Assembly (NCBI RefSeq): GCF_020536995.1
Contig: NC_068357.1
Location: forward strand, 67,015,128-67,079,127
From: Dreissena polymorpha
Taxonomy: Eukaryota; Mollusca; Bivalvia; Myida; Dreissenidae
DNA length: 64,000 nucleotides
Reading direction: 5' to 3'
Numbering within the stretch: position 1 is the stretch's first letter; every line of letters begins with the position of its first letter. This document shows positions 47,619 through 59,560 of the stretch, one piece after another. The position numbers were made by a program, and so were the translations under genes. The notes under the pieces were generated by a model that was not told where the DNA came from, ran no database searches, and saw only the letters and a program-made list of their open reading frames with translations.

Positions 47619-48690
47619 TCACTCGAATGCCGCATCGGATGCATCATCGTCAGAAAAATAAATATGGTCGGCCTCTTCGTCCCGCGTTTCGATGTATTGC
47701 GCGAATGCCTCGTAATCAAAAAAATAAATATGGTGGGCCTCTTCATCCAGCTTTTTGTCAATCAAATAGTCATATGGCGATTGAACATAAGGTAGATGTT
47801 CAATTTTATTTTGTTCTTCATCATCGACGCCACCGATTTCGTCCGCAAAACAATTGTCGAATTCTTCTTTATATTTTTCCTCCAAAAACGTTCGTAAGAT
47901 TGCAAAAACTGATCTTCTATCATATCATCGATATCACGGCTTCTGCAAACCCAACACATTTTTCGATCATGTATTTTTACATCTCGATCATTGGAAACTG
48001 TTTGAGTTGTGTAATTATCATCGTCGTTTTTTTCCTGGCAATATGTTTGTTTTTGATCTCGATTTGCATTGCGTATTTTTGTTCTTCGTTTTGAAAGTTG
48101 CCTTTGCAAACGCCTTTGTTCAGCCTTTTTACGTTGCTTTTCAGTTTGTTTTTTATAGGAATTGGGGCGGGTACGAGTACAAGTCTTTTCAATTTTCGCC
48201 GTAAGCAGGTCATCGAAATCACTGTAATTATCGTATTCGTCATCATTTTGGTTATCTTTGGTTTGAAGGATATCAACCGATTTCGTTGAACATCGTTGGT
48301 TATTGCTTTCTGTTTTCGCAATTCCATTGTTTGCTTTTTGATATAGCTTGGAAAACTCATTTTGTAAGTACCGACCGAATGATTCATTGTCAAAAGGACA
48401 AGCACGGCTAAACCGTCGCTGACTAAGTTTCACTTCTTCTTCTGTGTTCATGACCCAATCGAACACAAAAGGGCAAACAGGGCACAGCTGTCGATGCCTC
48501 AGTTTTACATCTTCTTTATCCATGTTCCAAATGGAAATGTGCACATGGCAAACACGCATCGAACACACTCAATATTTTCGGAGATTACACAAGTGTCGTA
48601 GATGAACCCTTGGCTAGCCAGGTCTTCCTTTGACACGCCGAAATGGGAAGGCCTGTTTTTAAACGATTGAAGTCTCTGATACAACGACAT
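47619..48690 (-). pseudogene. Fossil part: BIR (IAP-repeat) protein relic
   Basis: It starts MSLYQRLQSFKNRP and continues DLASQGFIYD, the classic front of a baculoviral IAP repeat, followed by an ECVRC pair and HRQLCPVCPF, which supply the CxxC-H-C zinc ligands. A second partial BIR-like segment (RRFSRACPFDNESFGRYL) follows. After that come a long basic, glutamine/arginine-rich region (QRRLQRQLSKRRTKIRN), a CWVC pair and an acidic tail rich in Asp/Glu/Tyr. BIR proteins block caspases or signal cell survival. Viral versions keep infected cells alive. Broken. Confidence 0.65.
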
Positions 48691-48733
48691 GTTTGCGAAC
48701 GAACGTTCTTAGACTCAGTAAAGCATTCATCTG

Positions 48734-48742
48734 CTATTTATA
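48734..48742 (-). promoter_or_regulatory. TATA box of the BIR-protein relic
   Basis: TATAAATAG on the minus strand, about 45 bases before the ATG; canonical sequence, with room for only a short leader. Confidence 0.55.
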
Positions 48743-48814
48743 CAAAAAATTGTAATGTAAATTTTATGTCCATCCATGTAGCGATCAAATGCCTTATTGT
48801 CAGACAAATAAAAC

Positions 48815-48889
48815 GCCCGGCAAAATTAGCGGGGGGGTCTTTTTTAAAACCCCACCCCCCTTATTAAACCGTCAGAACATTTTCCGGGC
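48815..48889. other. GC-rich nested inverted repeat at the fossil's right edge
   Basis: Outer arms GCCCGGCAAAA (48815-48825) and TTTTCCGGGC (48880-48889). Inner arms CGGGGGGGT (48830-48838) and ACCCCACCCCCC (about 48849-48860), around a T/A loop. It stands out from an AT-rich background and lies between the BIR promoter and the LINE junction. It could be a replication-origin or genome-end structure, or a stray repeat. Confidence 0.5.
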
Positions 48890-48947
48890 ATATCATATAG
48901 CGCCGCATCCCGCACCAAAAATGCACACAAGAAAAAAGTGGCTGTGG

Positions 48948-49505
48948 ATTGGTAAAGCCTTAAAAAAGCCGCTTACCTCGCTACCGTAATTCAATATTGG
49001 GGTTATAAGTTTATCGAAAAGCTCAAGTTTGTTACCTACTAGAATTTCCGTAAATTTGTATAAATACTTTTTCAGTTTAAAAATTGCTTTAAGTGCTTGT
49101 CCAGCTAGTGTGTTTGTGGCGTCGTAAAATGACCCGCCAGACTTAAAAACAACACCGAGATAATTAAAACGGTTGACGATATCTATAGTTTTGTTGTTAT
49201 AACGAAAAGAAATGTTTGAATTGCGACCGCCTTTGCGAAATATCATTATTTTAGACTTATCTGTATTTACTACTAAGCTTCCATGTGTTGCAATACTCAT
49301 GTAATAAATCTAGACCCCTTTGGAGTTCATCTGCATTATAGCAAAAATAATTATATCATCCGCGTAAAGCAGTAGAAACATTTTAAAACAGTTAATATTC
49401 TATTCCATTTTAACCCATTCATGTGAAATTCCTGTTCTATGTCGTTTAGATACATGGAAAATAAAAATGGCGACAGACACTCACCTTGCCTGACCTTAGC
49501 ATGCA
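48948..49505 (-). mobile_element. LINE fragment, copy B side
   Basis: Equivalent to 19772-20333 in copy A: LYADD-region, NTDKSKIMIFRKGGRNSN and YLGVVFKSGG. The left side is cut where the virus-like segment begins, so the RT thumb and zinc knuckle are absent. Several one-base length differences from copy A (near 49340, 49399 and 49408) break the frame further. Confidence 0.88.
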
Positions 49506-50430
49506 TTGAAAGCTATCATTTAAGGTGTTACTATATTTAACTTTTGATTTGATTATAACATATAAATCGTATTTGTTCTTACCAATTTAAATCAATTCGT
49601 TTGTTCGTGTTTCCAGAATACCGGACTCCATTATTCGTCTGCAATGCTGCCATAAATCTTTGTCTCGTTGATAGGGTCTTGTTCAAACTCTCAATTTGTT
49701 CCCGAATTTTTAAAGAGGGGTTTGTGACGAAGAAGCTAGTTTTTATTGACCCTTCTTTTACTCATTTTATTTTTCTTATTTTTTATGTTTAAATTGAGCC
49801 GTTTATCAATCATATAGCAGGTACACATCGTTTCGAACATTATAACGACTTCACATAATTATATATAACTTTCGAATCAAAGATATATTTTATTTTCCCT
49901 CTGTCATCTTTATATTACATCTTATATTAATTTGAGCGGACCACTGTTTTCCGCATTGCGGCGGTAGTACATCATGAATCTTTTGGTTTGTCAAATCTTC
50001 GTTAAAACAAAGTCATGAAATTTAATGATTTCTAATTCAGGTATAACTAGTGTCCCGTGTCATGTTGTGTCTTAGAGAAAACTACTGTCAGTAGATAAGA
50101 TTAAATCTCTGTTGGAAACGACGGTACGTCTAAGAGACATCGATAAAGCTATACTTAATAACTTTGGTCACAATGAGTCTATTACTATTAGACACTTAAG
50201 TGGGTAACCAGTTGTTCATGTTGAACGTTTACCAAAGATTAACAGATTTAGCTTTTCAGAAAATTTATTGGCAAAATCAATTATATATGAAATAAATACA
50301 ACGGCAATATTTTATTTTTTTAAAAAATCAATGAAACCGATGGCATTTTATCAACAGACTTTCGTTTTCAAAATTGTCGTTCGCTTTTGTTGTGAAGTTT
50401 CTCACCGACTTCACCTTTTCATCACCTTCT
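49506..50430. other. Unique part of duplicated block, copy B
   Basis: Matches 20334-21261. The 63-codon plus frame at 49601-49792 reads the same peptide as in copy A. Confidence 0.5.
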
Positions 50431-50697
50431 GTAGCACTTCTATCTCCTGACGACTTCCGGTTTCCATAACACACTATCGCACTTCCAACTCCTGACGACT
50501 TCGGGTTTCCATCATATACGATCGAACTTCCAACTCCTGACGACTTCGGGTTTCCATCACACACGATCGCACTTCCAACTCCTGACGACTTCGGGTTTCC
50601 ATCACACTATCGCACTTCCAACTCCTGACGACTTCGGGTTCTATCACACACGATCGCTCTTCCAACTCCTGACGACTTCCGATTTCCATCACACTCA
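50431..50697. repeat. 45-bp minisatellite (6 units), copy B
   Basis: Same six units as copy A, with small length differences in units four and five that interrupt the 15-residue open repeat. Confidence 0.9.
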
Positions 50698-52388
50698 GTT
50701 GCGCTGCCATACCCTGAAGAGTTCCGCTTTACATCACATTTGTTACATATGTTGCTTTTTCTATCTCCGGATGACATGATACAAAATCTAAGAAATATAT
50801 CATGCTCAACAATATTTCTTTGTTCGTTATTTTTTTTTAAGAACAAAATGATCTCAGTTTGTGAGGTGTTGATGAAATGTTGTCAAGATATGAGTTTCTA
50901 ATTGCATCATGTTGCCAATGAAGATGTTGTGGGTCTCCCGCACTTTTCTTTTAATTTCTGCGTAATCCCACGGAGGCTAGTTTTTATACAAAGTGTCATA
51001 TTTTACTCAATTTTATTAACGATTGATAATATATTTTACTCAAATCAATTAACAAGTGAGTCGATCACAAGAATGCAATAGCCGTGAAATTATAGCATGG
51101 GCACTAATCAAGCGCCTGTAATCGATTAACAGCTTTTTGCGAATCAAACAGAACAAACAAAAGAAGGTGTGCACAATTGTGACCGGGACTGAAAAATCAT
51201 TCTAGCAACCCGAAAAGTCGACTCTCGCGGTTTTGAGCCAATTGACAGAAGTTTATATTAATATTAACCCTCAAAAATGGTGCTTTGAGGAGACTAAGAG
51301 CTAACGGTTTTTTCGAGCCAAGCAAGTTCGAGCCATCGGGTTTCGACTGTAAATAAAATCATGTGTGTTTAAATAAGCTAATACCGCAATCAATGAACCG
51401 ATGAAACCTTTTCAGACCTTTGTCTTTCAGTCTTGTGTCTGTAACAGTTACTGCGTTTCTTGACGACTTTAACTTCCAATGACACTTGGTCGCACTTCCA
51501 TCTCCTGACGATATCAGAACCGTTCTTCAGCTACAAGTTTCAGAGATTAATTTCAAAGTAAGATCGCATAGCCAACTTAATTGACTTAGTTTTAATCGAC
51601 AATCGGTCTGAAACTTTAATGATGGCTTCTTTAACATGTTTAAGTGATTGATTTTTACAGCGGCAGGCGAGGAAAAGAATTGATAATTTAGCAACACTTC
51701 GGACTTGTGTTTTAAACAAGAGTCAAGTGTTTGCAACCAATCTGCAATAGTTACCGTTTTCGCCTGCTAAGAATCTATGTATGATTTCATCACTAAAATA
51801 TGTATATCAAGTAGAGTTATCGTATCTTTACGCGTAATTTCAGTTTGCTTTTCTGACTGACATATGGAGAAACGGTTGAATAGTGGTCGAAATTGACATA
51901 CATACACATTAAAACCTATCGCCCAACCAAATAATGATATTTCATATACTATTTAAGTTCTTACACCATTCAATTATGTTATATTTGGTTACACATTGAG
52001 TTATAATAACAAGGCCTTCAATCATAGATGTAGACGAATGACTGCGTATAAGCCCCACAGTTTTCTTCCCATTCTTCAAAGTAAATAAATAACATCAGTA
52101 TAATTCGTGGGTTTTGAGGCATATGGTTACTGTATACGGAAATATGACTTTCGCCTACATTACCTAATTTTATCAGAAGGTTTTTTTTATTCTTTCTTTT
52201 GAGATCATGTACATTCTTTTTAGCATCGATATTAGTATCTGAACTAAGTGGATTTTCGTTTTTGGATTGTTTTATACTTTTGTTTGTCATGGTTCCTAAA
52301 TAGAAGATTGTAACATACACGAAACTAAGTCACATTAATTTCAAATACGACACGTATAACTCGTTTAAAATAAGATTACAAATGAGTC
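50698..52388. other. Unique part of duplicated block, copy B
   Basis: Matches 21531-23218; the 69-codon minus frame recurs at 51527-51736. No gene supported. Confidence 0.45.
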
Positions 52389-53227
52389 AGTTGCATCACC
52401 AACACCGCCATCACTTTCATCACCATCCCCACCACCATCAGCATCAACCACCACTATCACAACCATTTCCATCACCATCACCGTAAACACCACCATCACA
52501 ATTACCACCATAACAATCATCATTTTCATCATCGTCGTCATCGCCCACACCACCACCATCATCACCGGCATTTGAATCACCATCACCACCATCACAACCA
52601 CAACCACCATCACCCTTGAAACGTCCATCACCATCACCACCACCAACAACACCATCACCACCACCAGAGCCACCCCAACACTCAGCAACACCATGACAAA
52701 TAACCTCCACCAGCATTACCATTTCCACCATCACCATCACAGCACCACCACCAACACCACCATTACCGCCATCCCCCACCACTATCACTCCTCACCTCTT
52801 CCATCACCACCACAACCATCACAACCACCATCGCTCCCTACACCACCATCACCACCATTACCATTACTATCACGACTACAATCACTTTAACCATCACTAC
52901 CATCACCACCACCGTTACCATCACCATAACCAACACCATCATCATCACCACCACAACCATAACCACCATTATCACCATCTTCCCCACCATCACCACCTTA
53001 ACAATTACCACCACCATCACCATTACCCGCCCTCATCTTTCACCACCGTCATCACAAACACCATCATATCCATCACCACTATCACACCACAACCATCACC
53101 TTCACCATCACCACCATTATCACTAACAATAACCACCATCAACACCATCACCAACGCCACATTCACCACCACCATTACGCCACCGTAAACACTTTCACCA
53201 CCACCATCACAACCATCACCACCACCT
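52389..53227. repeat. CAC/CAT-rich tract, copy B
   Basis: Same triplet tract as 23219-24057, nearly equal in length, with scattered one-base indels. Confidence 0.95.
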
Positions 53228-53708
53228 ACTATAAAAATCCAAAGAAGATGCATATTATGATTAGAAAGAACTTAGAAGTTACACCTCGTTCATTCGCTGC
53301 TTCTTAAAACGTGCGTTATAAAATGGAAAAATATATTCACCCTAAATACGATTTTAAAGGTTATGTCAATGTCTAGGCTGCAATTTTGTGAACTAATATT
53401 TACTCTAGTCATGAAAGAACTGTATGTTTTGTATTAATATTGAATTAAAAGATAACCCAAACACGAACATTGAATAGTAAAATACTATTTATAAGAATGT
53501 GCGTTGTACTTTGTACTATTACACCGCAAGATTGCCCACAAATGTAAAAGCAATAATAAAAGGTATAAAGTGTTTAAAAAAACAATAAGACAAACGGTAT
53601 TTATCATATATTTTACCAATCAGTATGAAAAGTGTCTCTTTTGAAAATTAATAAATATTACTAAATTATCGCACATTGAAATTTATCTATTTTGCTTTTC
53701 GTTTCAAT
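53228..53708. other. Spacer before the 69-bp satellite, copy B
   Basis: Matches 24058-24538; nothing supported. Confidence 0.5.
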
Positions 53709-54468
53709 TGTCCTATGTATCATGAAACTTCTTAAGTGATACAACTGATCTTACCACAACGCATGCACATGAGATCTACTCCTATGTATCATGAAACTTC
53801 TTAAGTGATACAACTGATCTTACCACAACGCATGCACATGAGATCTGCTCCTATGTATCATGAAACTTCTTAAGTGATTCAACTGTTCATACCACAACGC
53901 ATGCACATGGGATCTACTCCTATGTATCATGAACTTCTTAAGTGATACAACTGATCTTACCACAACGCATGCACATGAGATCTACTCCTATGTATCACGA
54001 ACTTCTTAAGTGATACAACTGATCTTACCACAACGCATGCACATGAGATCTACTCCTATGTATCATGAAACTTCTTAAGTGATACAACTGATCTTACCAC
54101 AACGCATGCACATTAGATCTACTCCTATGTATCATGAAACTTCTTAAGTGATACAACTGATCTTACCACAACGCATGCACATGAGATCTACTCCTATGTA
54201 TCACGAAACTTCTTAAGTGATACAACTGATCTTACCACAACGCATGCACATGGGATCTTCTCCTATGTATCATGAAACTTCTTAAGTGATACAACTGATC
54301 TTACCACAACGCATGCACATGAGATCTACTCCTATGTATCATGAAACTTCTTTAGTGATACAACTGATCTTACCACAACGCATGCACATGAGATCTACTC
54401 CTATGTATCATGAAACTTCTTAAGTGATACAACTGATCTTACCACAACGCATGCACATGAGATCTACT
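53709..54468. repeat. 69-bp tandem satellite, about 11 units, copy B
   Basis: Same unit as 24539-26674 but about one third of the length. The 13-unit higher-order block of copy A is absent. Confidence 0.96.
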
Positions 54469-55290
54469 TAAACAATAGTGTTATATCTTAACGAATCAAG
54501 ATTAGTTTACATGTTAAATGTATTGGTATTGTGTAATTATGAAGTTAATGACTTGTCGATTTGCGGGATGAATAGATACCAACACTAAATTAACTGTTGA
54601 ATGTTGAACAATATCCAGCTGGTTATTATCCAAATTATATAAAATGAATAGTTAATTAACTTTTGCCAAAATCATTTTACGGACAAGGCAATGATCAGGA
54701 GCGAACACAATACATCTTGCAACCAGCGCAGTTATTACCGCTGATAAATGTATGCCAGAAATGTTTTGCTATCCAAATAATGACGACTGATGTAAATATA
54801 AATTTATCATTACAATTTATGAATTTATCATTTCAAAATCAATTTATATGCCCGCCTTTACAATGCATTGGCCAACAAATATTCTTTAAGGGGATAAGCA
54901 TGTTTAGTATCACGCAAGCGTATACATACAGACATCGAACAAGGTTTTATTCGAATATATATGTGTTATCAATCAATCAATGTCGATTAGCGCTTTATTT
55001 CCCAATAATAATCTTAATGCAACACCAGTTGTTCACAGTCCTTTGTTCGGTTGCAAAATTAACAATACCTTTTATTAACGAATGATATGTACAGATCAAC
55101 GCATCCGAAATTTCAATTCAACATCGGCATGCGAGCTAGATTGATATCCCTTTATTCAGGATGCAGCGTTCATTATGATATAATATTTTATCACATGCTA
55201 TACCCCGTTTCCCATGTAATAAAACCATTACATATTTTTTATATCACACATGTGTAATACAACATTTTTAAGCGTTTTCATTGGCTTAGT
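54469..55290. other. Spacer between satellite and inverted repeat, copy B
   Basis: Matches 26675-27490. A 140-codon plus frame (54663-55085) covers part of it but is not maintained in copy A, so it is not called a gene. Confidence 0.4.
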
Positions 55291-55594
55291 TTTCGTTTAT
55301 TGACCAATCGCATTTTGTTATTTTGCTGAAATGACGTTGCAACGTCAAATGACGTCACGGAATGTTAACAACATTCGGGATTTATCATTATGTTTGCGTG
55401 AATATTTATTTAATTTGCCTATTTAAAAGCATGTGATAAAAAAGATGTGACACTCGTTGTCATATCATACATATTTTATTAAACTCGTCCAGGAAATTCG
55501 TTAGTAAGCTCGCCATAGGCTCGCTAACTAACACAATTCCTGAACTCGTTTAATAAAATATGGTAGGATATGACAACTCGTGCCAGATCCTATA
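55200..55594 (+). repeat. Left inverted-repeat arm, copy B
   Basis: Matches 27415-27800, with a fuller palindromic core (gtccaggaaattcgttagtaagctcg present here, shortened in A). Confidence 0.85.
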
Positions 55595-55596
55595 TA

Positions 55597-56245
55597 CACT
55601 TCAACACCGTTATTTCGAAGTCGTCGGGACCGTTAAAAAACTTCGGATTAACGATAATTCGAAATAAACATTTGACAGAAGACTTCTTTGATTCTGTAAA
55701 AGTGGAAGTCGCATGGTTCGGTTACACGCTTACTTAAAAGCGTAAACTAGTCATATAGCAATAGATTTTCACTTGTAACACACGGAGGAATAAAACTATT
55801 CTTGTTCTTGTTTTTATTTTTGTATAATTACAGAACATATAAAATATAACGAATAGCATAAATTATCAGACATACAAACGTATGAATACATTTTCGGAAA
55901 TGAATTAACTTTTTTTAACTAATACGCGATGTCTCTCTGAACACCAGCTTTCGCACAGACGACAAAGGTGTAATTATCGGCTTTTGACGCGCCACGACAA
56001 GGTGTGTAAATACGCTCAGTATTTTGCAGTTTTGTCTTCGGATTAAAGATTGATAATAAGGTGCGAATTATAGTGTTGGGACCGACTGAATCACTTCGAA
56101 ATTACGATTTCTTCGGTTTAACGAAGTTCGGATTAACAATGAAATTTTACATAAAACAAAGAAGAACCAAAATCGGGACCCGAATAATACTTCGAAATAA
56201 CGGTGACTTCGGATTATCGGTGTTCGAAATAACGGTGTTGAAGTG
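55597..56245. mobile_element. Copy-B-specific Tc1/mariner-type (pogo/Tigger-like) MITE, 649 bp
   Basis: Ends CACTTCAACACCGTTATTTCGAA and its inverse TTCGAAATAACGGTGTTGAAGTG, flanked by TA on both sides; copy A has the empty site. Subterminal cttcggatta / ttcgaaataa words recur, as in pogo-like elements. No transposase is visible. Confidence 0.85.
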
Positions 56246-56631
56246 TATATTAAAACACGCCCATAGCTATATAAACAGTGTATTTATTACTGCATTAAAA
56301 TCTTTTTGTCTGTAAAAGAGGTAGCATAAGATTACCATTGTTTGGCACGACCGGCAACATGTCTTTTTTTTCAAAAAAAACGTCAGTAGATACATCGTAA
56401 TTTTTAAATATGAACATTTATTTTTTGTAGACCGTGGTAGAACAATTTGCCATTTGTATGAAGTTTAATTTCCAACAAAGAATGTCAATGGGAACTTTAC
56501 TTTTACGATTGAATATATATGAAGTTACAAAATGAGATTAATTTATGTACGGTCCGTCGAATAAATGGATAATGTAAGTCATGATGACTTTCATAAAATA
56601 ATATAATTTAATTTTCCCTAAAAATATTTTA

Positions 56632-57134
56632 AAGGGATCTTTTCACGGTTTGGTAGATTGACAAAATTGAAAAAAGTTGTTACAGATCCGCAAATTTTCG
56701 TTTTAGTTATGATATTTGTGAGGTAACAGTATTACTGAACATTTACCATAGTCCAATATAGCCATTATATGTATCTTTTGACGATTCGAAAACCTAAAAA
56801 TTATAAGCGTTGCAACGCGAAACGATTGAATAATTTGGAGAGTTCTGTTGTCGTTTAAATTTACGAAACTACGAAGATTGCTTTTATAAGGTATAAAATA
56901 CATGTACTGTGGACACTCGGCGGAATAGCCGAGAGGGCTAATGCGTTTTACTTCAGACTAACTCCAGGACTCCGGGGGTCACTGGTTCGAGCCCTGGTAC
57001 CGGCTACTTGTTTTTCCTTTTTTATTTTTTTTCTTGATATTTTAGTGGAGCTTTTAAGATCCAATGTTTACATTTATCAATATAAAGCATTTAATGACAA
57101 ACTTCAAAATATGCCAAAATCTGTGAAAAGGCCA
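56632..57134. mobile_element. Copy-B-specific element with internal tRNA-like promoter, ~503 bp
   Basis: Flanked by TTTTA (56627-56631 and 57135-57139), with the empty site in copy A at about 28176. The ends aagggatcttttcacgg and ctgtgaaaaggccac are imperfect inverted copies. The middle holds a tRNA-like segment (56917-57006). Confidence 0.75.
56917..57006 (+). repeat. tRNA-Leu/Ser-like segment inside the copy-B-specific element
   Basis: Box A tagccgagaggg, a long variable-arm-like ggactccgggggtc, and box B ggttcgagccc in correct order. Acceptor ends pair poorly, so I call it a SINE-type promoter and not a tRNA gene. Confidence 0.55.
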
Positions 57135-57234
57135 CTTTTATGGTAAGCATGCACTAATCGGTATTTAAATGGGTTGCCTTACACCGTAATAAAGTAAAAT
57201 TCATCAAAAGTCAAAGTACCTCGTTAATATATGC

Positions 57235-57535
57235 TTATTGTCCCCTACCGGTGAAACCGGAGGGGACTTATGGTTTTCAATCTTTCTGTCTGTCAGTCTG
57301 TCTGTCAGTCCGTCACACTTTTCTGGATCCTGCGATAAATTTAAAAGTTCTTCATATTTTTTCATGAAACTTGAAACATGGATAGATGGCAATATGGAGA
57401 TTATGCACGTCATTTCATTTTGTTTCTACGTCAAAAATTCTGGTTGCTATGGCAACAAATATATAAAAAAATTGACTGACAATAGTGGAGTTTCACTGGT
57501 AGGGGACCATATTGCTTGGCAATCTCTTGTTATAT
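57235..57535 (-). repeat. Dispersed repeat (family of 11407-11690), copy B
   Basis: Matches 28505-28830; head with ggtaggggaccat and tail with ccggtgaaaccggaggggac. Confidence 0.75.
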
Positions 57536-57639
57536 ATGCCCATCGTATTAGCGTTAAATGATTTCATTTAATAATCAACCCAAACAGTCTGCAGACTCCG
57601 CACAATAATCAATGTATTCGTAGTACTAAGATCCATACA

Positions 57640-58377
57640 TTAATGCTTGTATTCATAGTTCTGCGATTGCAGTCCACACATAATGCTTGCATTCATAGGT
57701 CTGCGATTGCAGTTCAGATATAATGCTTGTATTCATAGTTCTACGATTGCAGTCCACACATAATGCTTGTATTTATAGGTCTGCGATTGCAGTTCAGATA
57801 TAATGCTTGTATTCATAGTTCTACGATTGCAGTCCACACATAATGCTTGTATTCATAGGTCTGCGATTGCAGTCCACACATAATGCTAGTATTCATAGTT
57901 CTACGATTGCAGTCCACACATAATGCTTGTATTTATAGGTCTGCAATTGCAGTCCACACATAATGCTTGTATTCATAGTTCTGCGAATGCAGTTCACACA
58001 TAATGCTTGTATTCATAGGTCTGCGATTGCAGTCCACACATAATGCTTGTATTCATAGGTCTGCGATTGCAGTCCACACATAATGCTAGTATTCATAGTT
58101 CTGCGATTGCAGTCCACACATAATGCTTGTATTTATAGGTCTGCAATTGCAGTCCACACATAATGCTTGTATTCATAGTTCTGCGAATGCAGTTCACACA
58201 TAATGCTTGTATTCATAGTCTGCGATTGCAGTCCACACATAATGCTAGTATTCATAGTTCTGCGATTGCAGTCCACACATAATGCTTGTATTCATAGTTC
58301 TGCGATCGCAGTAAACACATAATGCTTGTATTCATAAGTCTGCGATTGCAGTCCACACATAATGCTAGTATTCACAG
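57640..58377. repeat. 40-bp minisatellite, about 18 units, copy B
   Basis: Same unit as 28965-29337 but about twice as long, with additional variants (ttcagata, atttatagg). Confidence 0.93.
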
Positions 58378-58731
58378 CCCTACGATTGGAGCTTTTAACT
58401 GTTCCTTACTGCTATCATTGTTTAGACGACGTGATTTTTGTCCATACTCTACGTTAGTGCTTCTGACAAATAGATACAAATTTTGCCAGCCGTGTAAATA
58501 ATGTTGTTACTATTCTGGAATCTTCCAAAGTTACCGCTGTGAATACCCTGTCTGTAGGAATTTCCTATTCTTCTAAGGTGGTTGAATTGCTATTTTCAAT
58601 TCAATATTAGTGTGTTCATATTTGGATAGTACGGATGAATTTATGATTTTATATTTACAGTAGATAAACAATAATGAGAATGTAGTTTAAAGCGTTTTTA
58701 TATACATTTACAACATAAATATGTTTTATAT

Positions 58732-59232
58732 TTGCACCATAATAAATTATTGAGTGTGTTGTCCGCCGTAAATGCATATGACTATGTATACCCGGTATGT
58801 AACAATATAACAGATATAGAGCCATTGTTTACAACAATTACATGCCTCCCAAGTGCTGACAATTCCCTATCTGAGCTTATGTACCTTATTGAGAGTGGAA
58901 ATGCCTCAAGTGCCTTTCCTGGATGTTTTCTCCACTATATACCACCAGTTAATAAAGCAGAAATGACTTGTTACCATAACATCATACGGCAATGTATTAA
59001 TACGGGCATACATAAATTGCGCGATCAGTTTTGAGACTTGTGTGAAAAATTCAATGCTTCGTTCACTTATCAGGAACATGAAAATCAGGTCGCGTATGGC
59101 AATATTTTGCGTTATTTTATATATAGTGTATATCGTTATGTCCCCTATTTTATTACCGAATGTACTGAAAACATGAACTTTTTACAAGTAATGTTATATA
59201 CCAGTCGTGATATTTTAATCAATATAAACTAA
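58732..59232 (+). pseudogene. Unrecognised small ORF with in-frame TGA, copy B
   Basis: Partner of 29692-30192 with the same TGA after 100 codons. Differences from A include Cys/Tyr, Leu/Phe, Phe/Cys, Gln/Glu, Asp/Tyr and Asp/Glu changes. Confidence 0.4.
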
Positions 59233-59560
59233 TAATTGTAAAAAATACGGTATTTTATAACTTTTCTTTTCTTCGTCGTCTTGGTTGACAGTCCCTTTAA
59301 AATATGAATAGACGGTAATATGGAGATTATGCACATTACATGTATTTTATTTTGTTTCTCGGACAAGAAAGTCTTTCAATTTTGGTTTCATTAAATGTGA
59401 CAAAGACCCCTTCCGGTAAGGGACTTTTTGCTTTATTATTGTTTGGCAATAGTCTTGTTGTCTGGTGGTTTAAACCACACCGACACATCTATCGGTCATA
59501 TGACGACATTTGTCCAACTTGTCTTGTCAGAGGAAGACCCTAGGTTTTCCTTCTAGCACA

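Larger units (their letters stand above)
40585..48947. pseudogene. Large-dsDNA-virus-like fossil (malacoherpesvirus-like?), broken
   Basis: About 8.4 kb with gene density unlike the rest of the window: at least eight coding relics on both strands, no introns, short spacers, tail-to-tail pairs and AATAAA at or just past stop codons. Parts: RING protein, acidic-tailed protein, basic nuclear-type protein, GIY-YIG protein, a small unknown, a large membrane glycoprotein, a small plus-strand protein and a BIR protein. BIR and RING proteins are known from ostreid herpesvirus 1 and other large invertebrate DNA viruses, so a malacoherpesvirus relative is my best guess. No polymerase, terminase or capsid gene is in view, so the family is unproven. 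It looks broken, with about a dozen breaks or more, though domain cores remain readable. That suggests modest age or some uncorrected sequencing error. It starts at a contig edge and ends in a LINE. Confidence 0.7.

Noticed and set aside
40585-48947. Ordinary host gene cluster (IAP family)
   Set aside because: Gene spacing, lack of introns, facing poly(A) signals and the mix of unrelated genes argue against it, although it is not fully excluded.
54663-55085. 140-codon ORF in copy B
   Set aside because: Not kept in copy A, no domain, and codons follow AT-rich spacer; likely chance.
56917-57006. Possible tRNA gene
   Set aside because: Box A and box B are good, but the acceptor strands do not pair well and it lies inside a mobile element.
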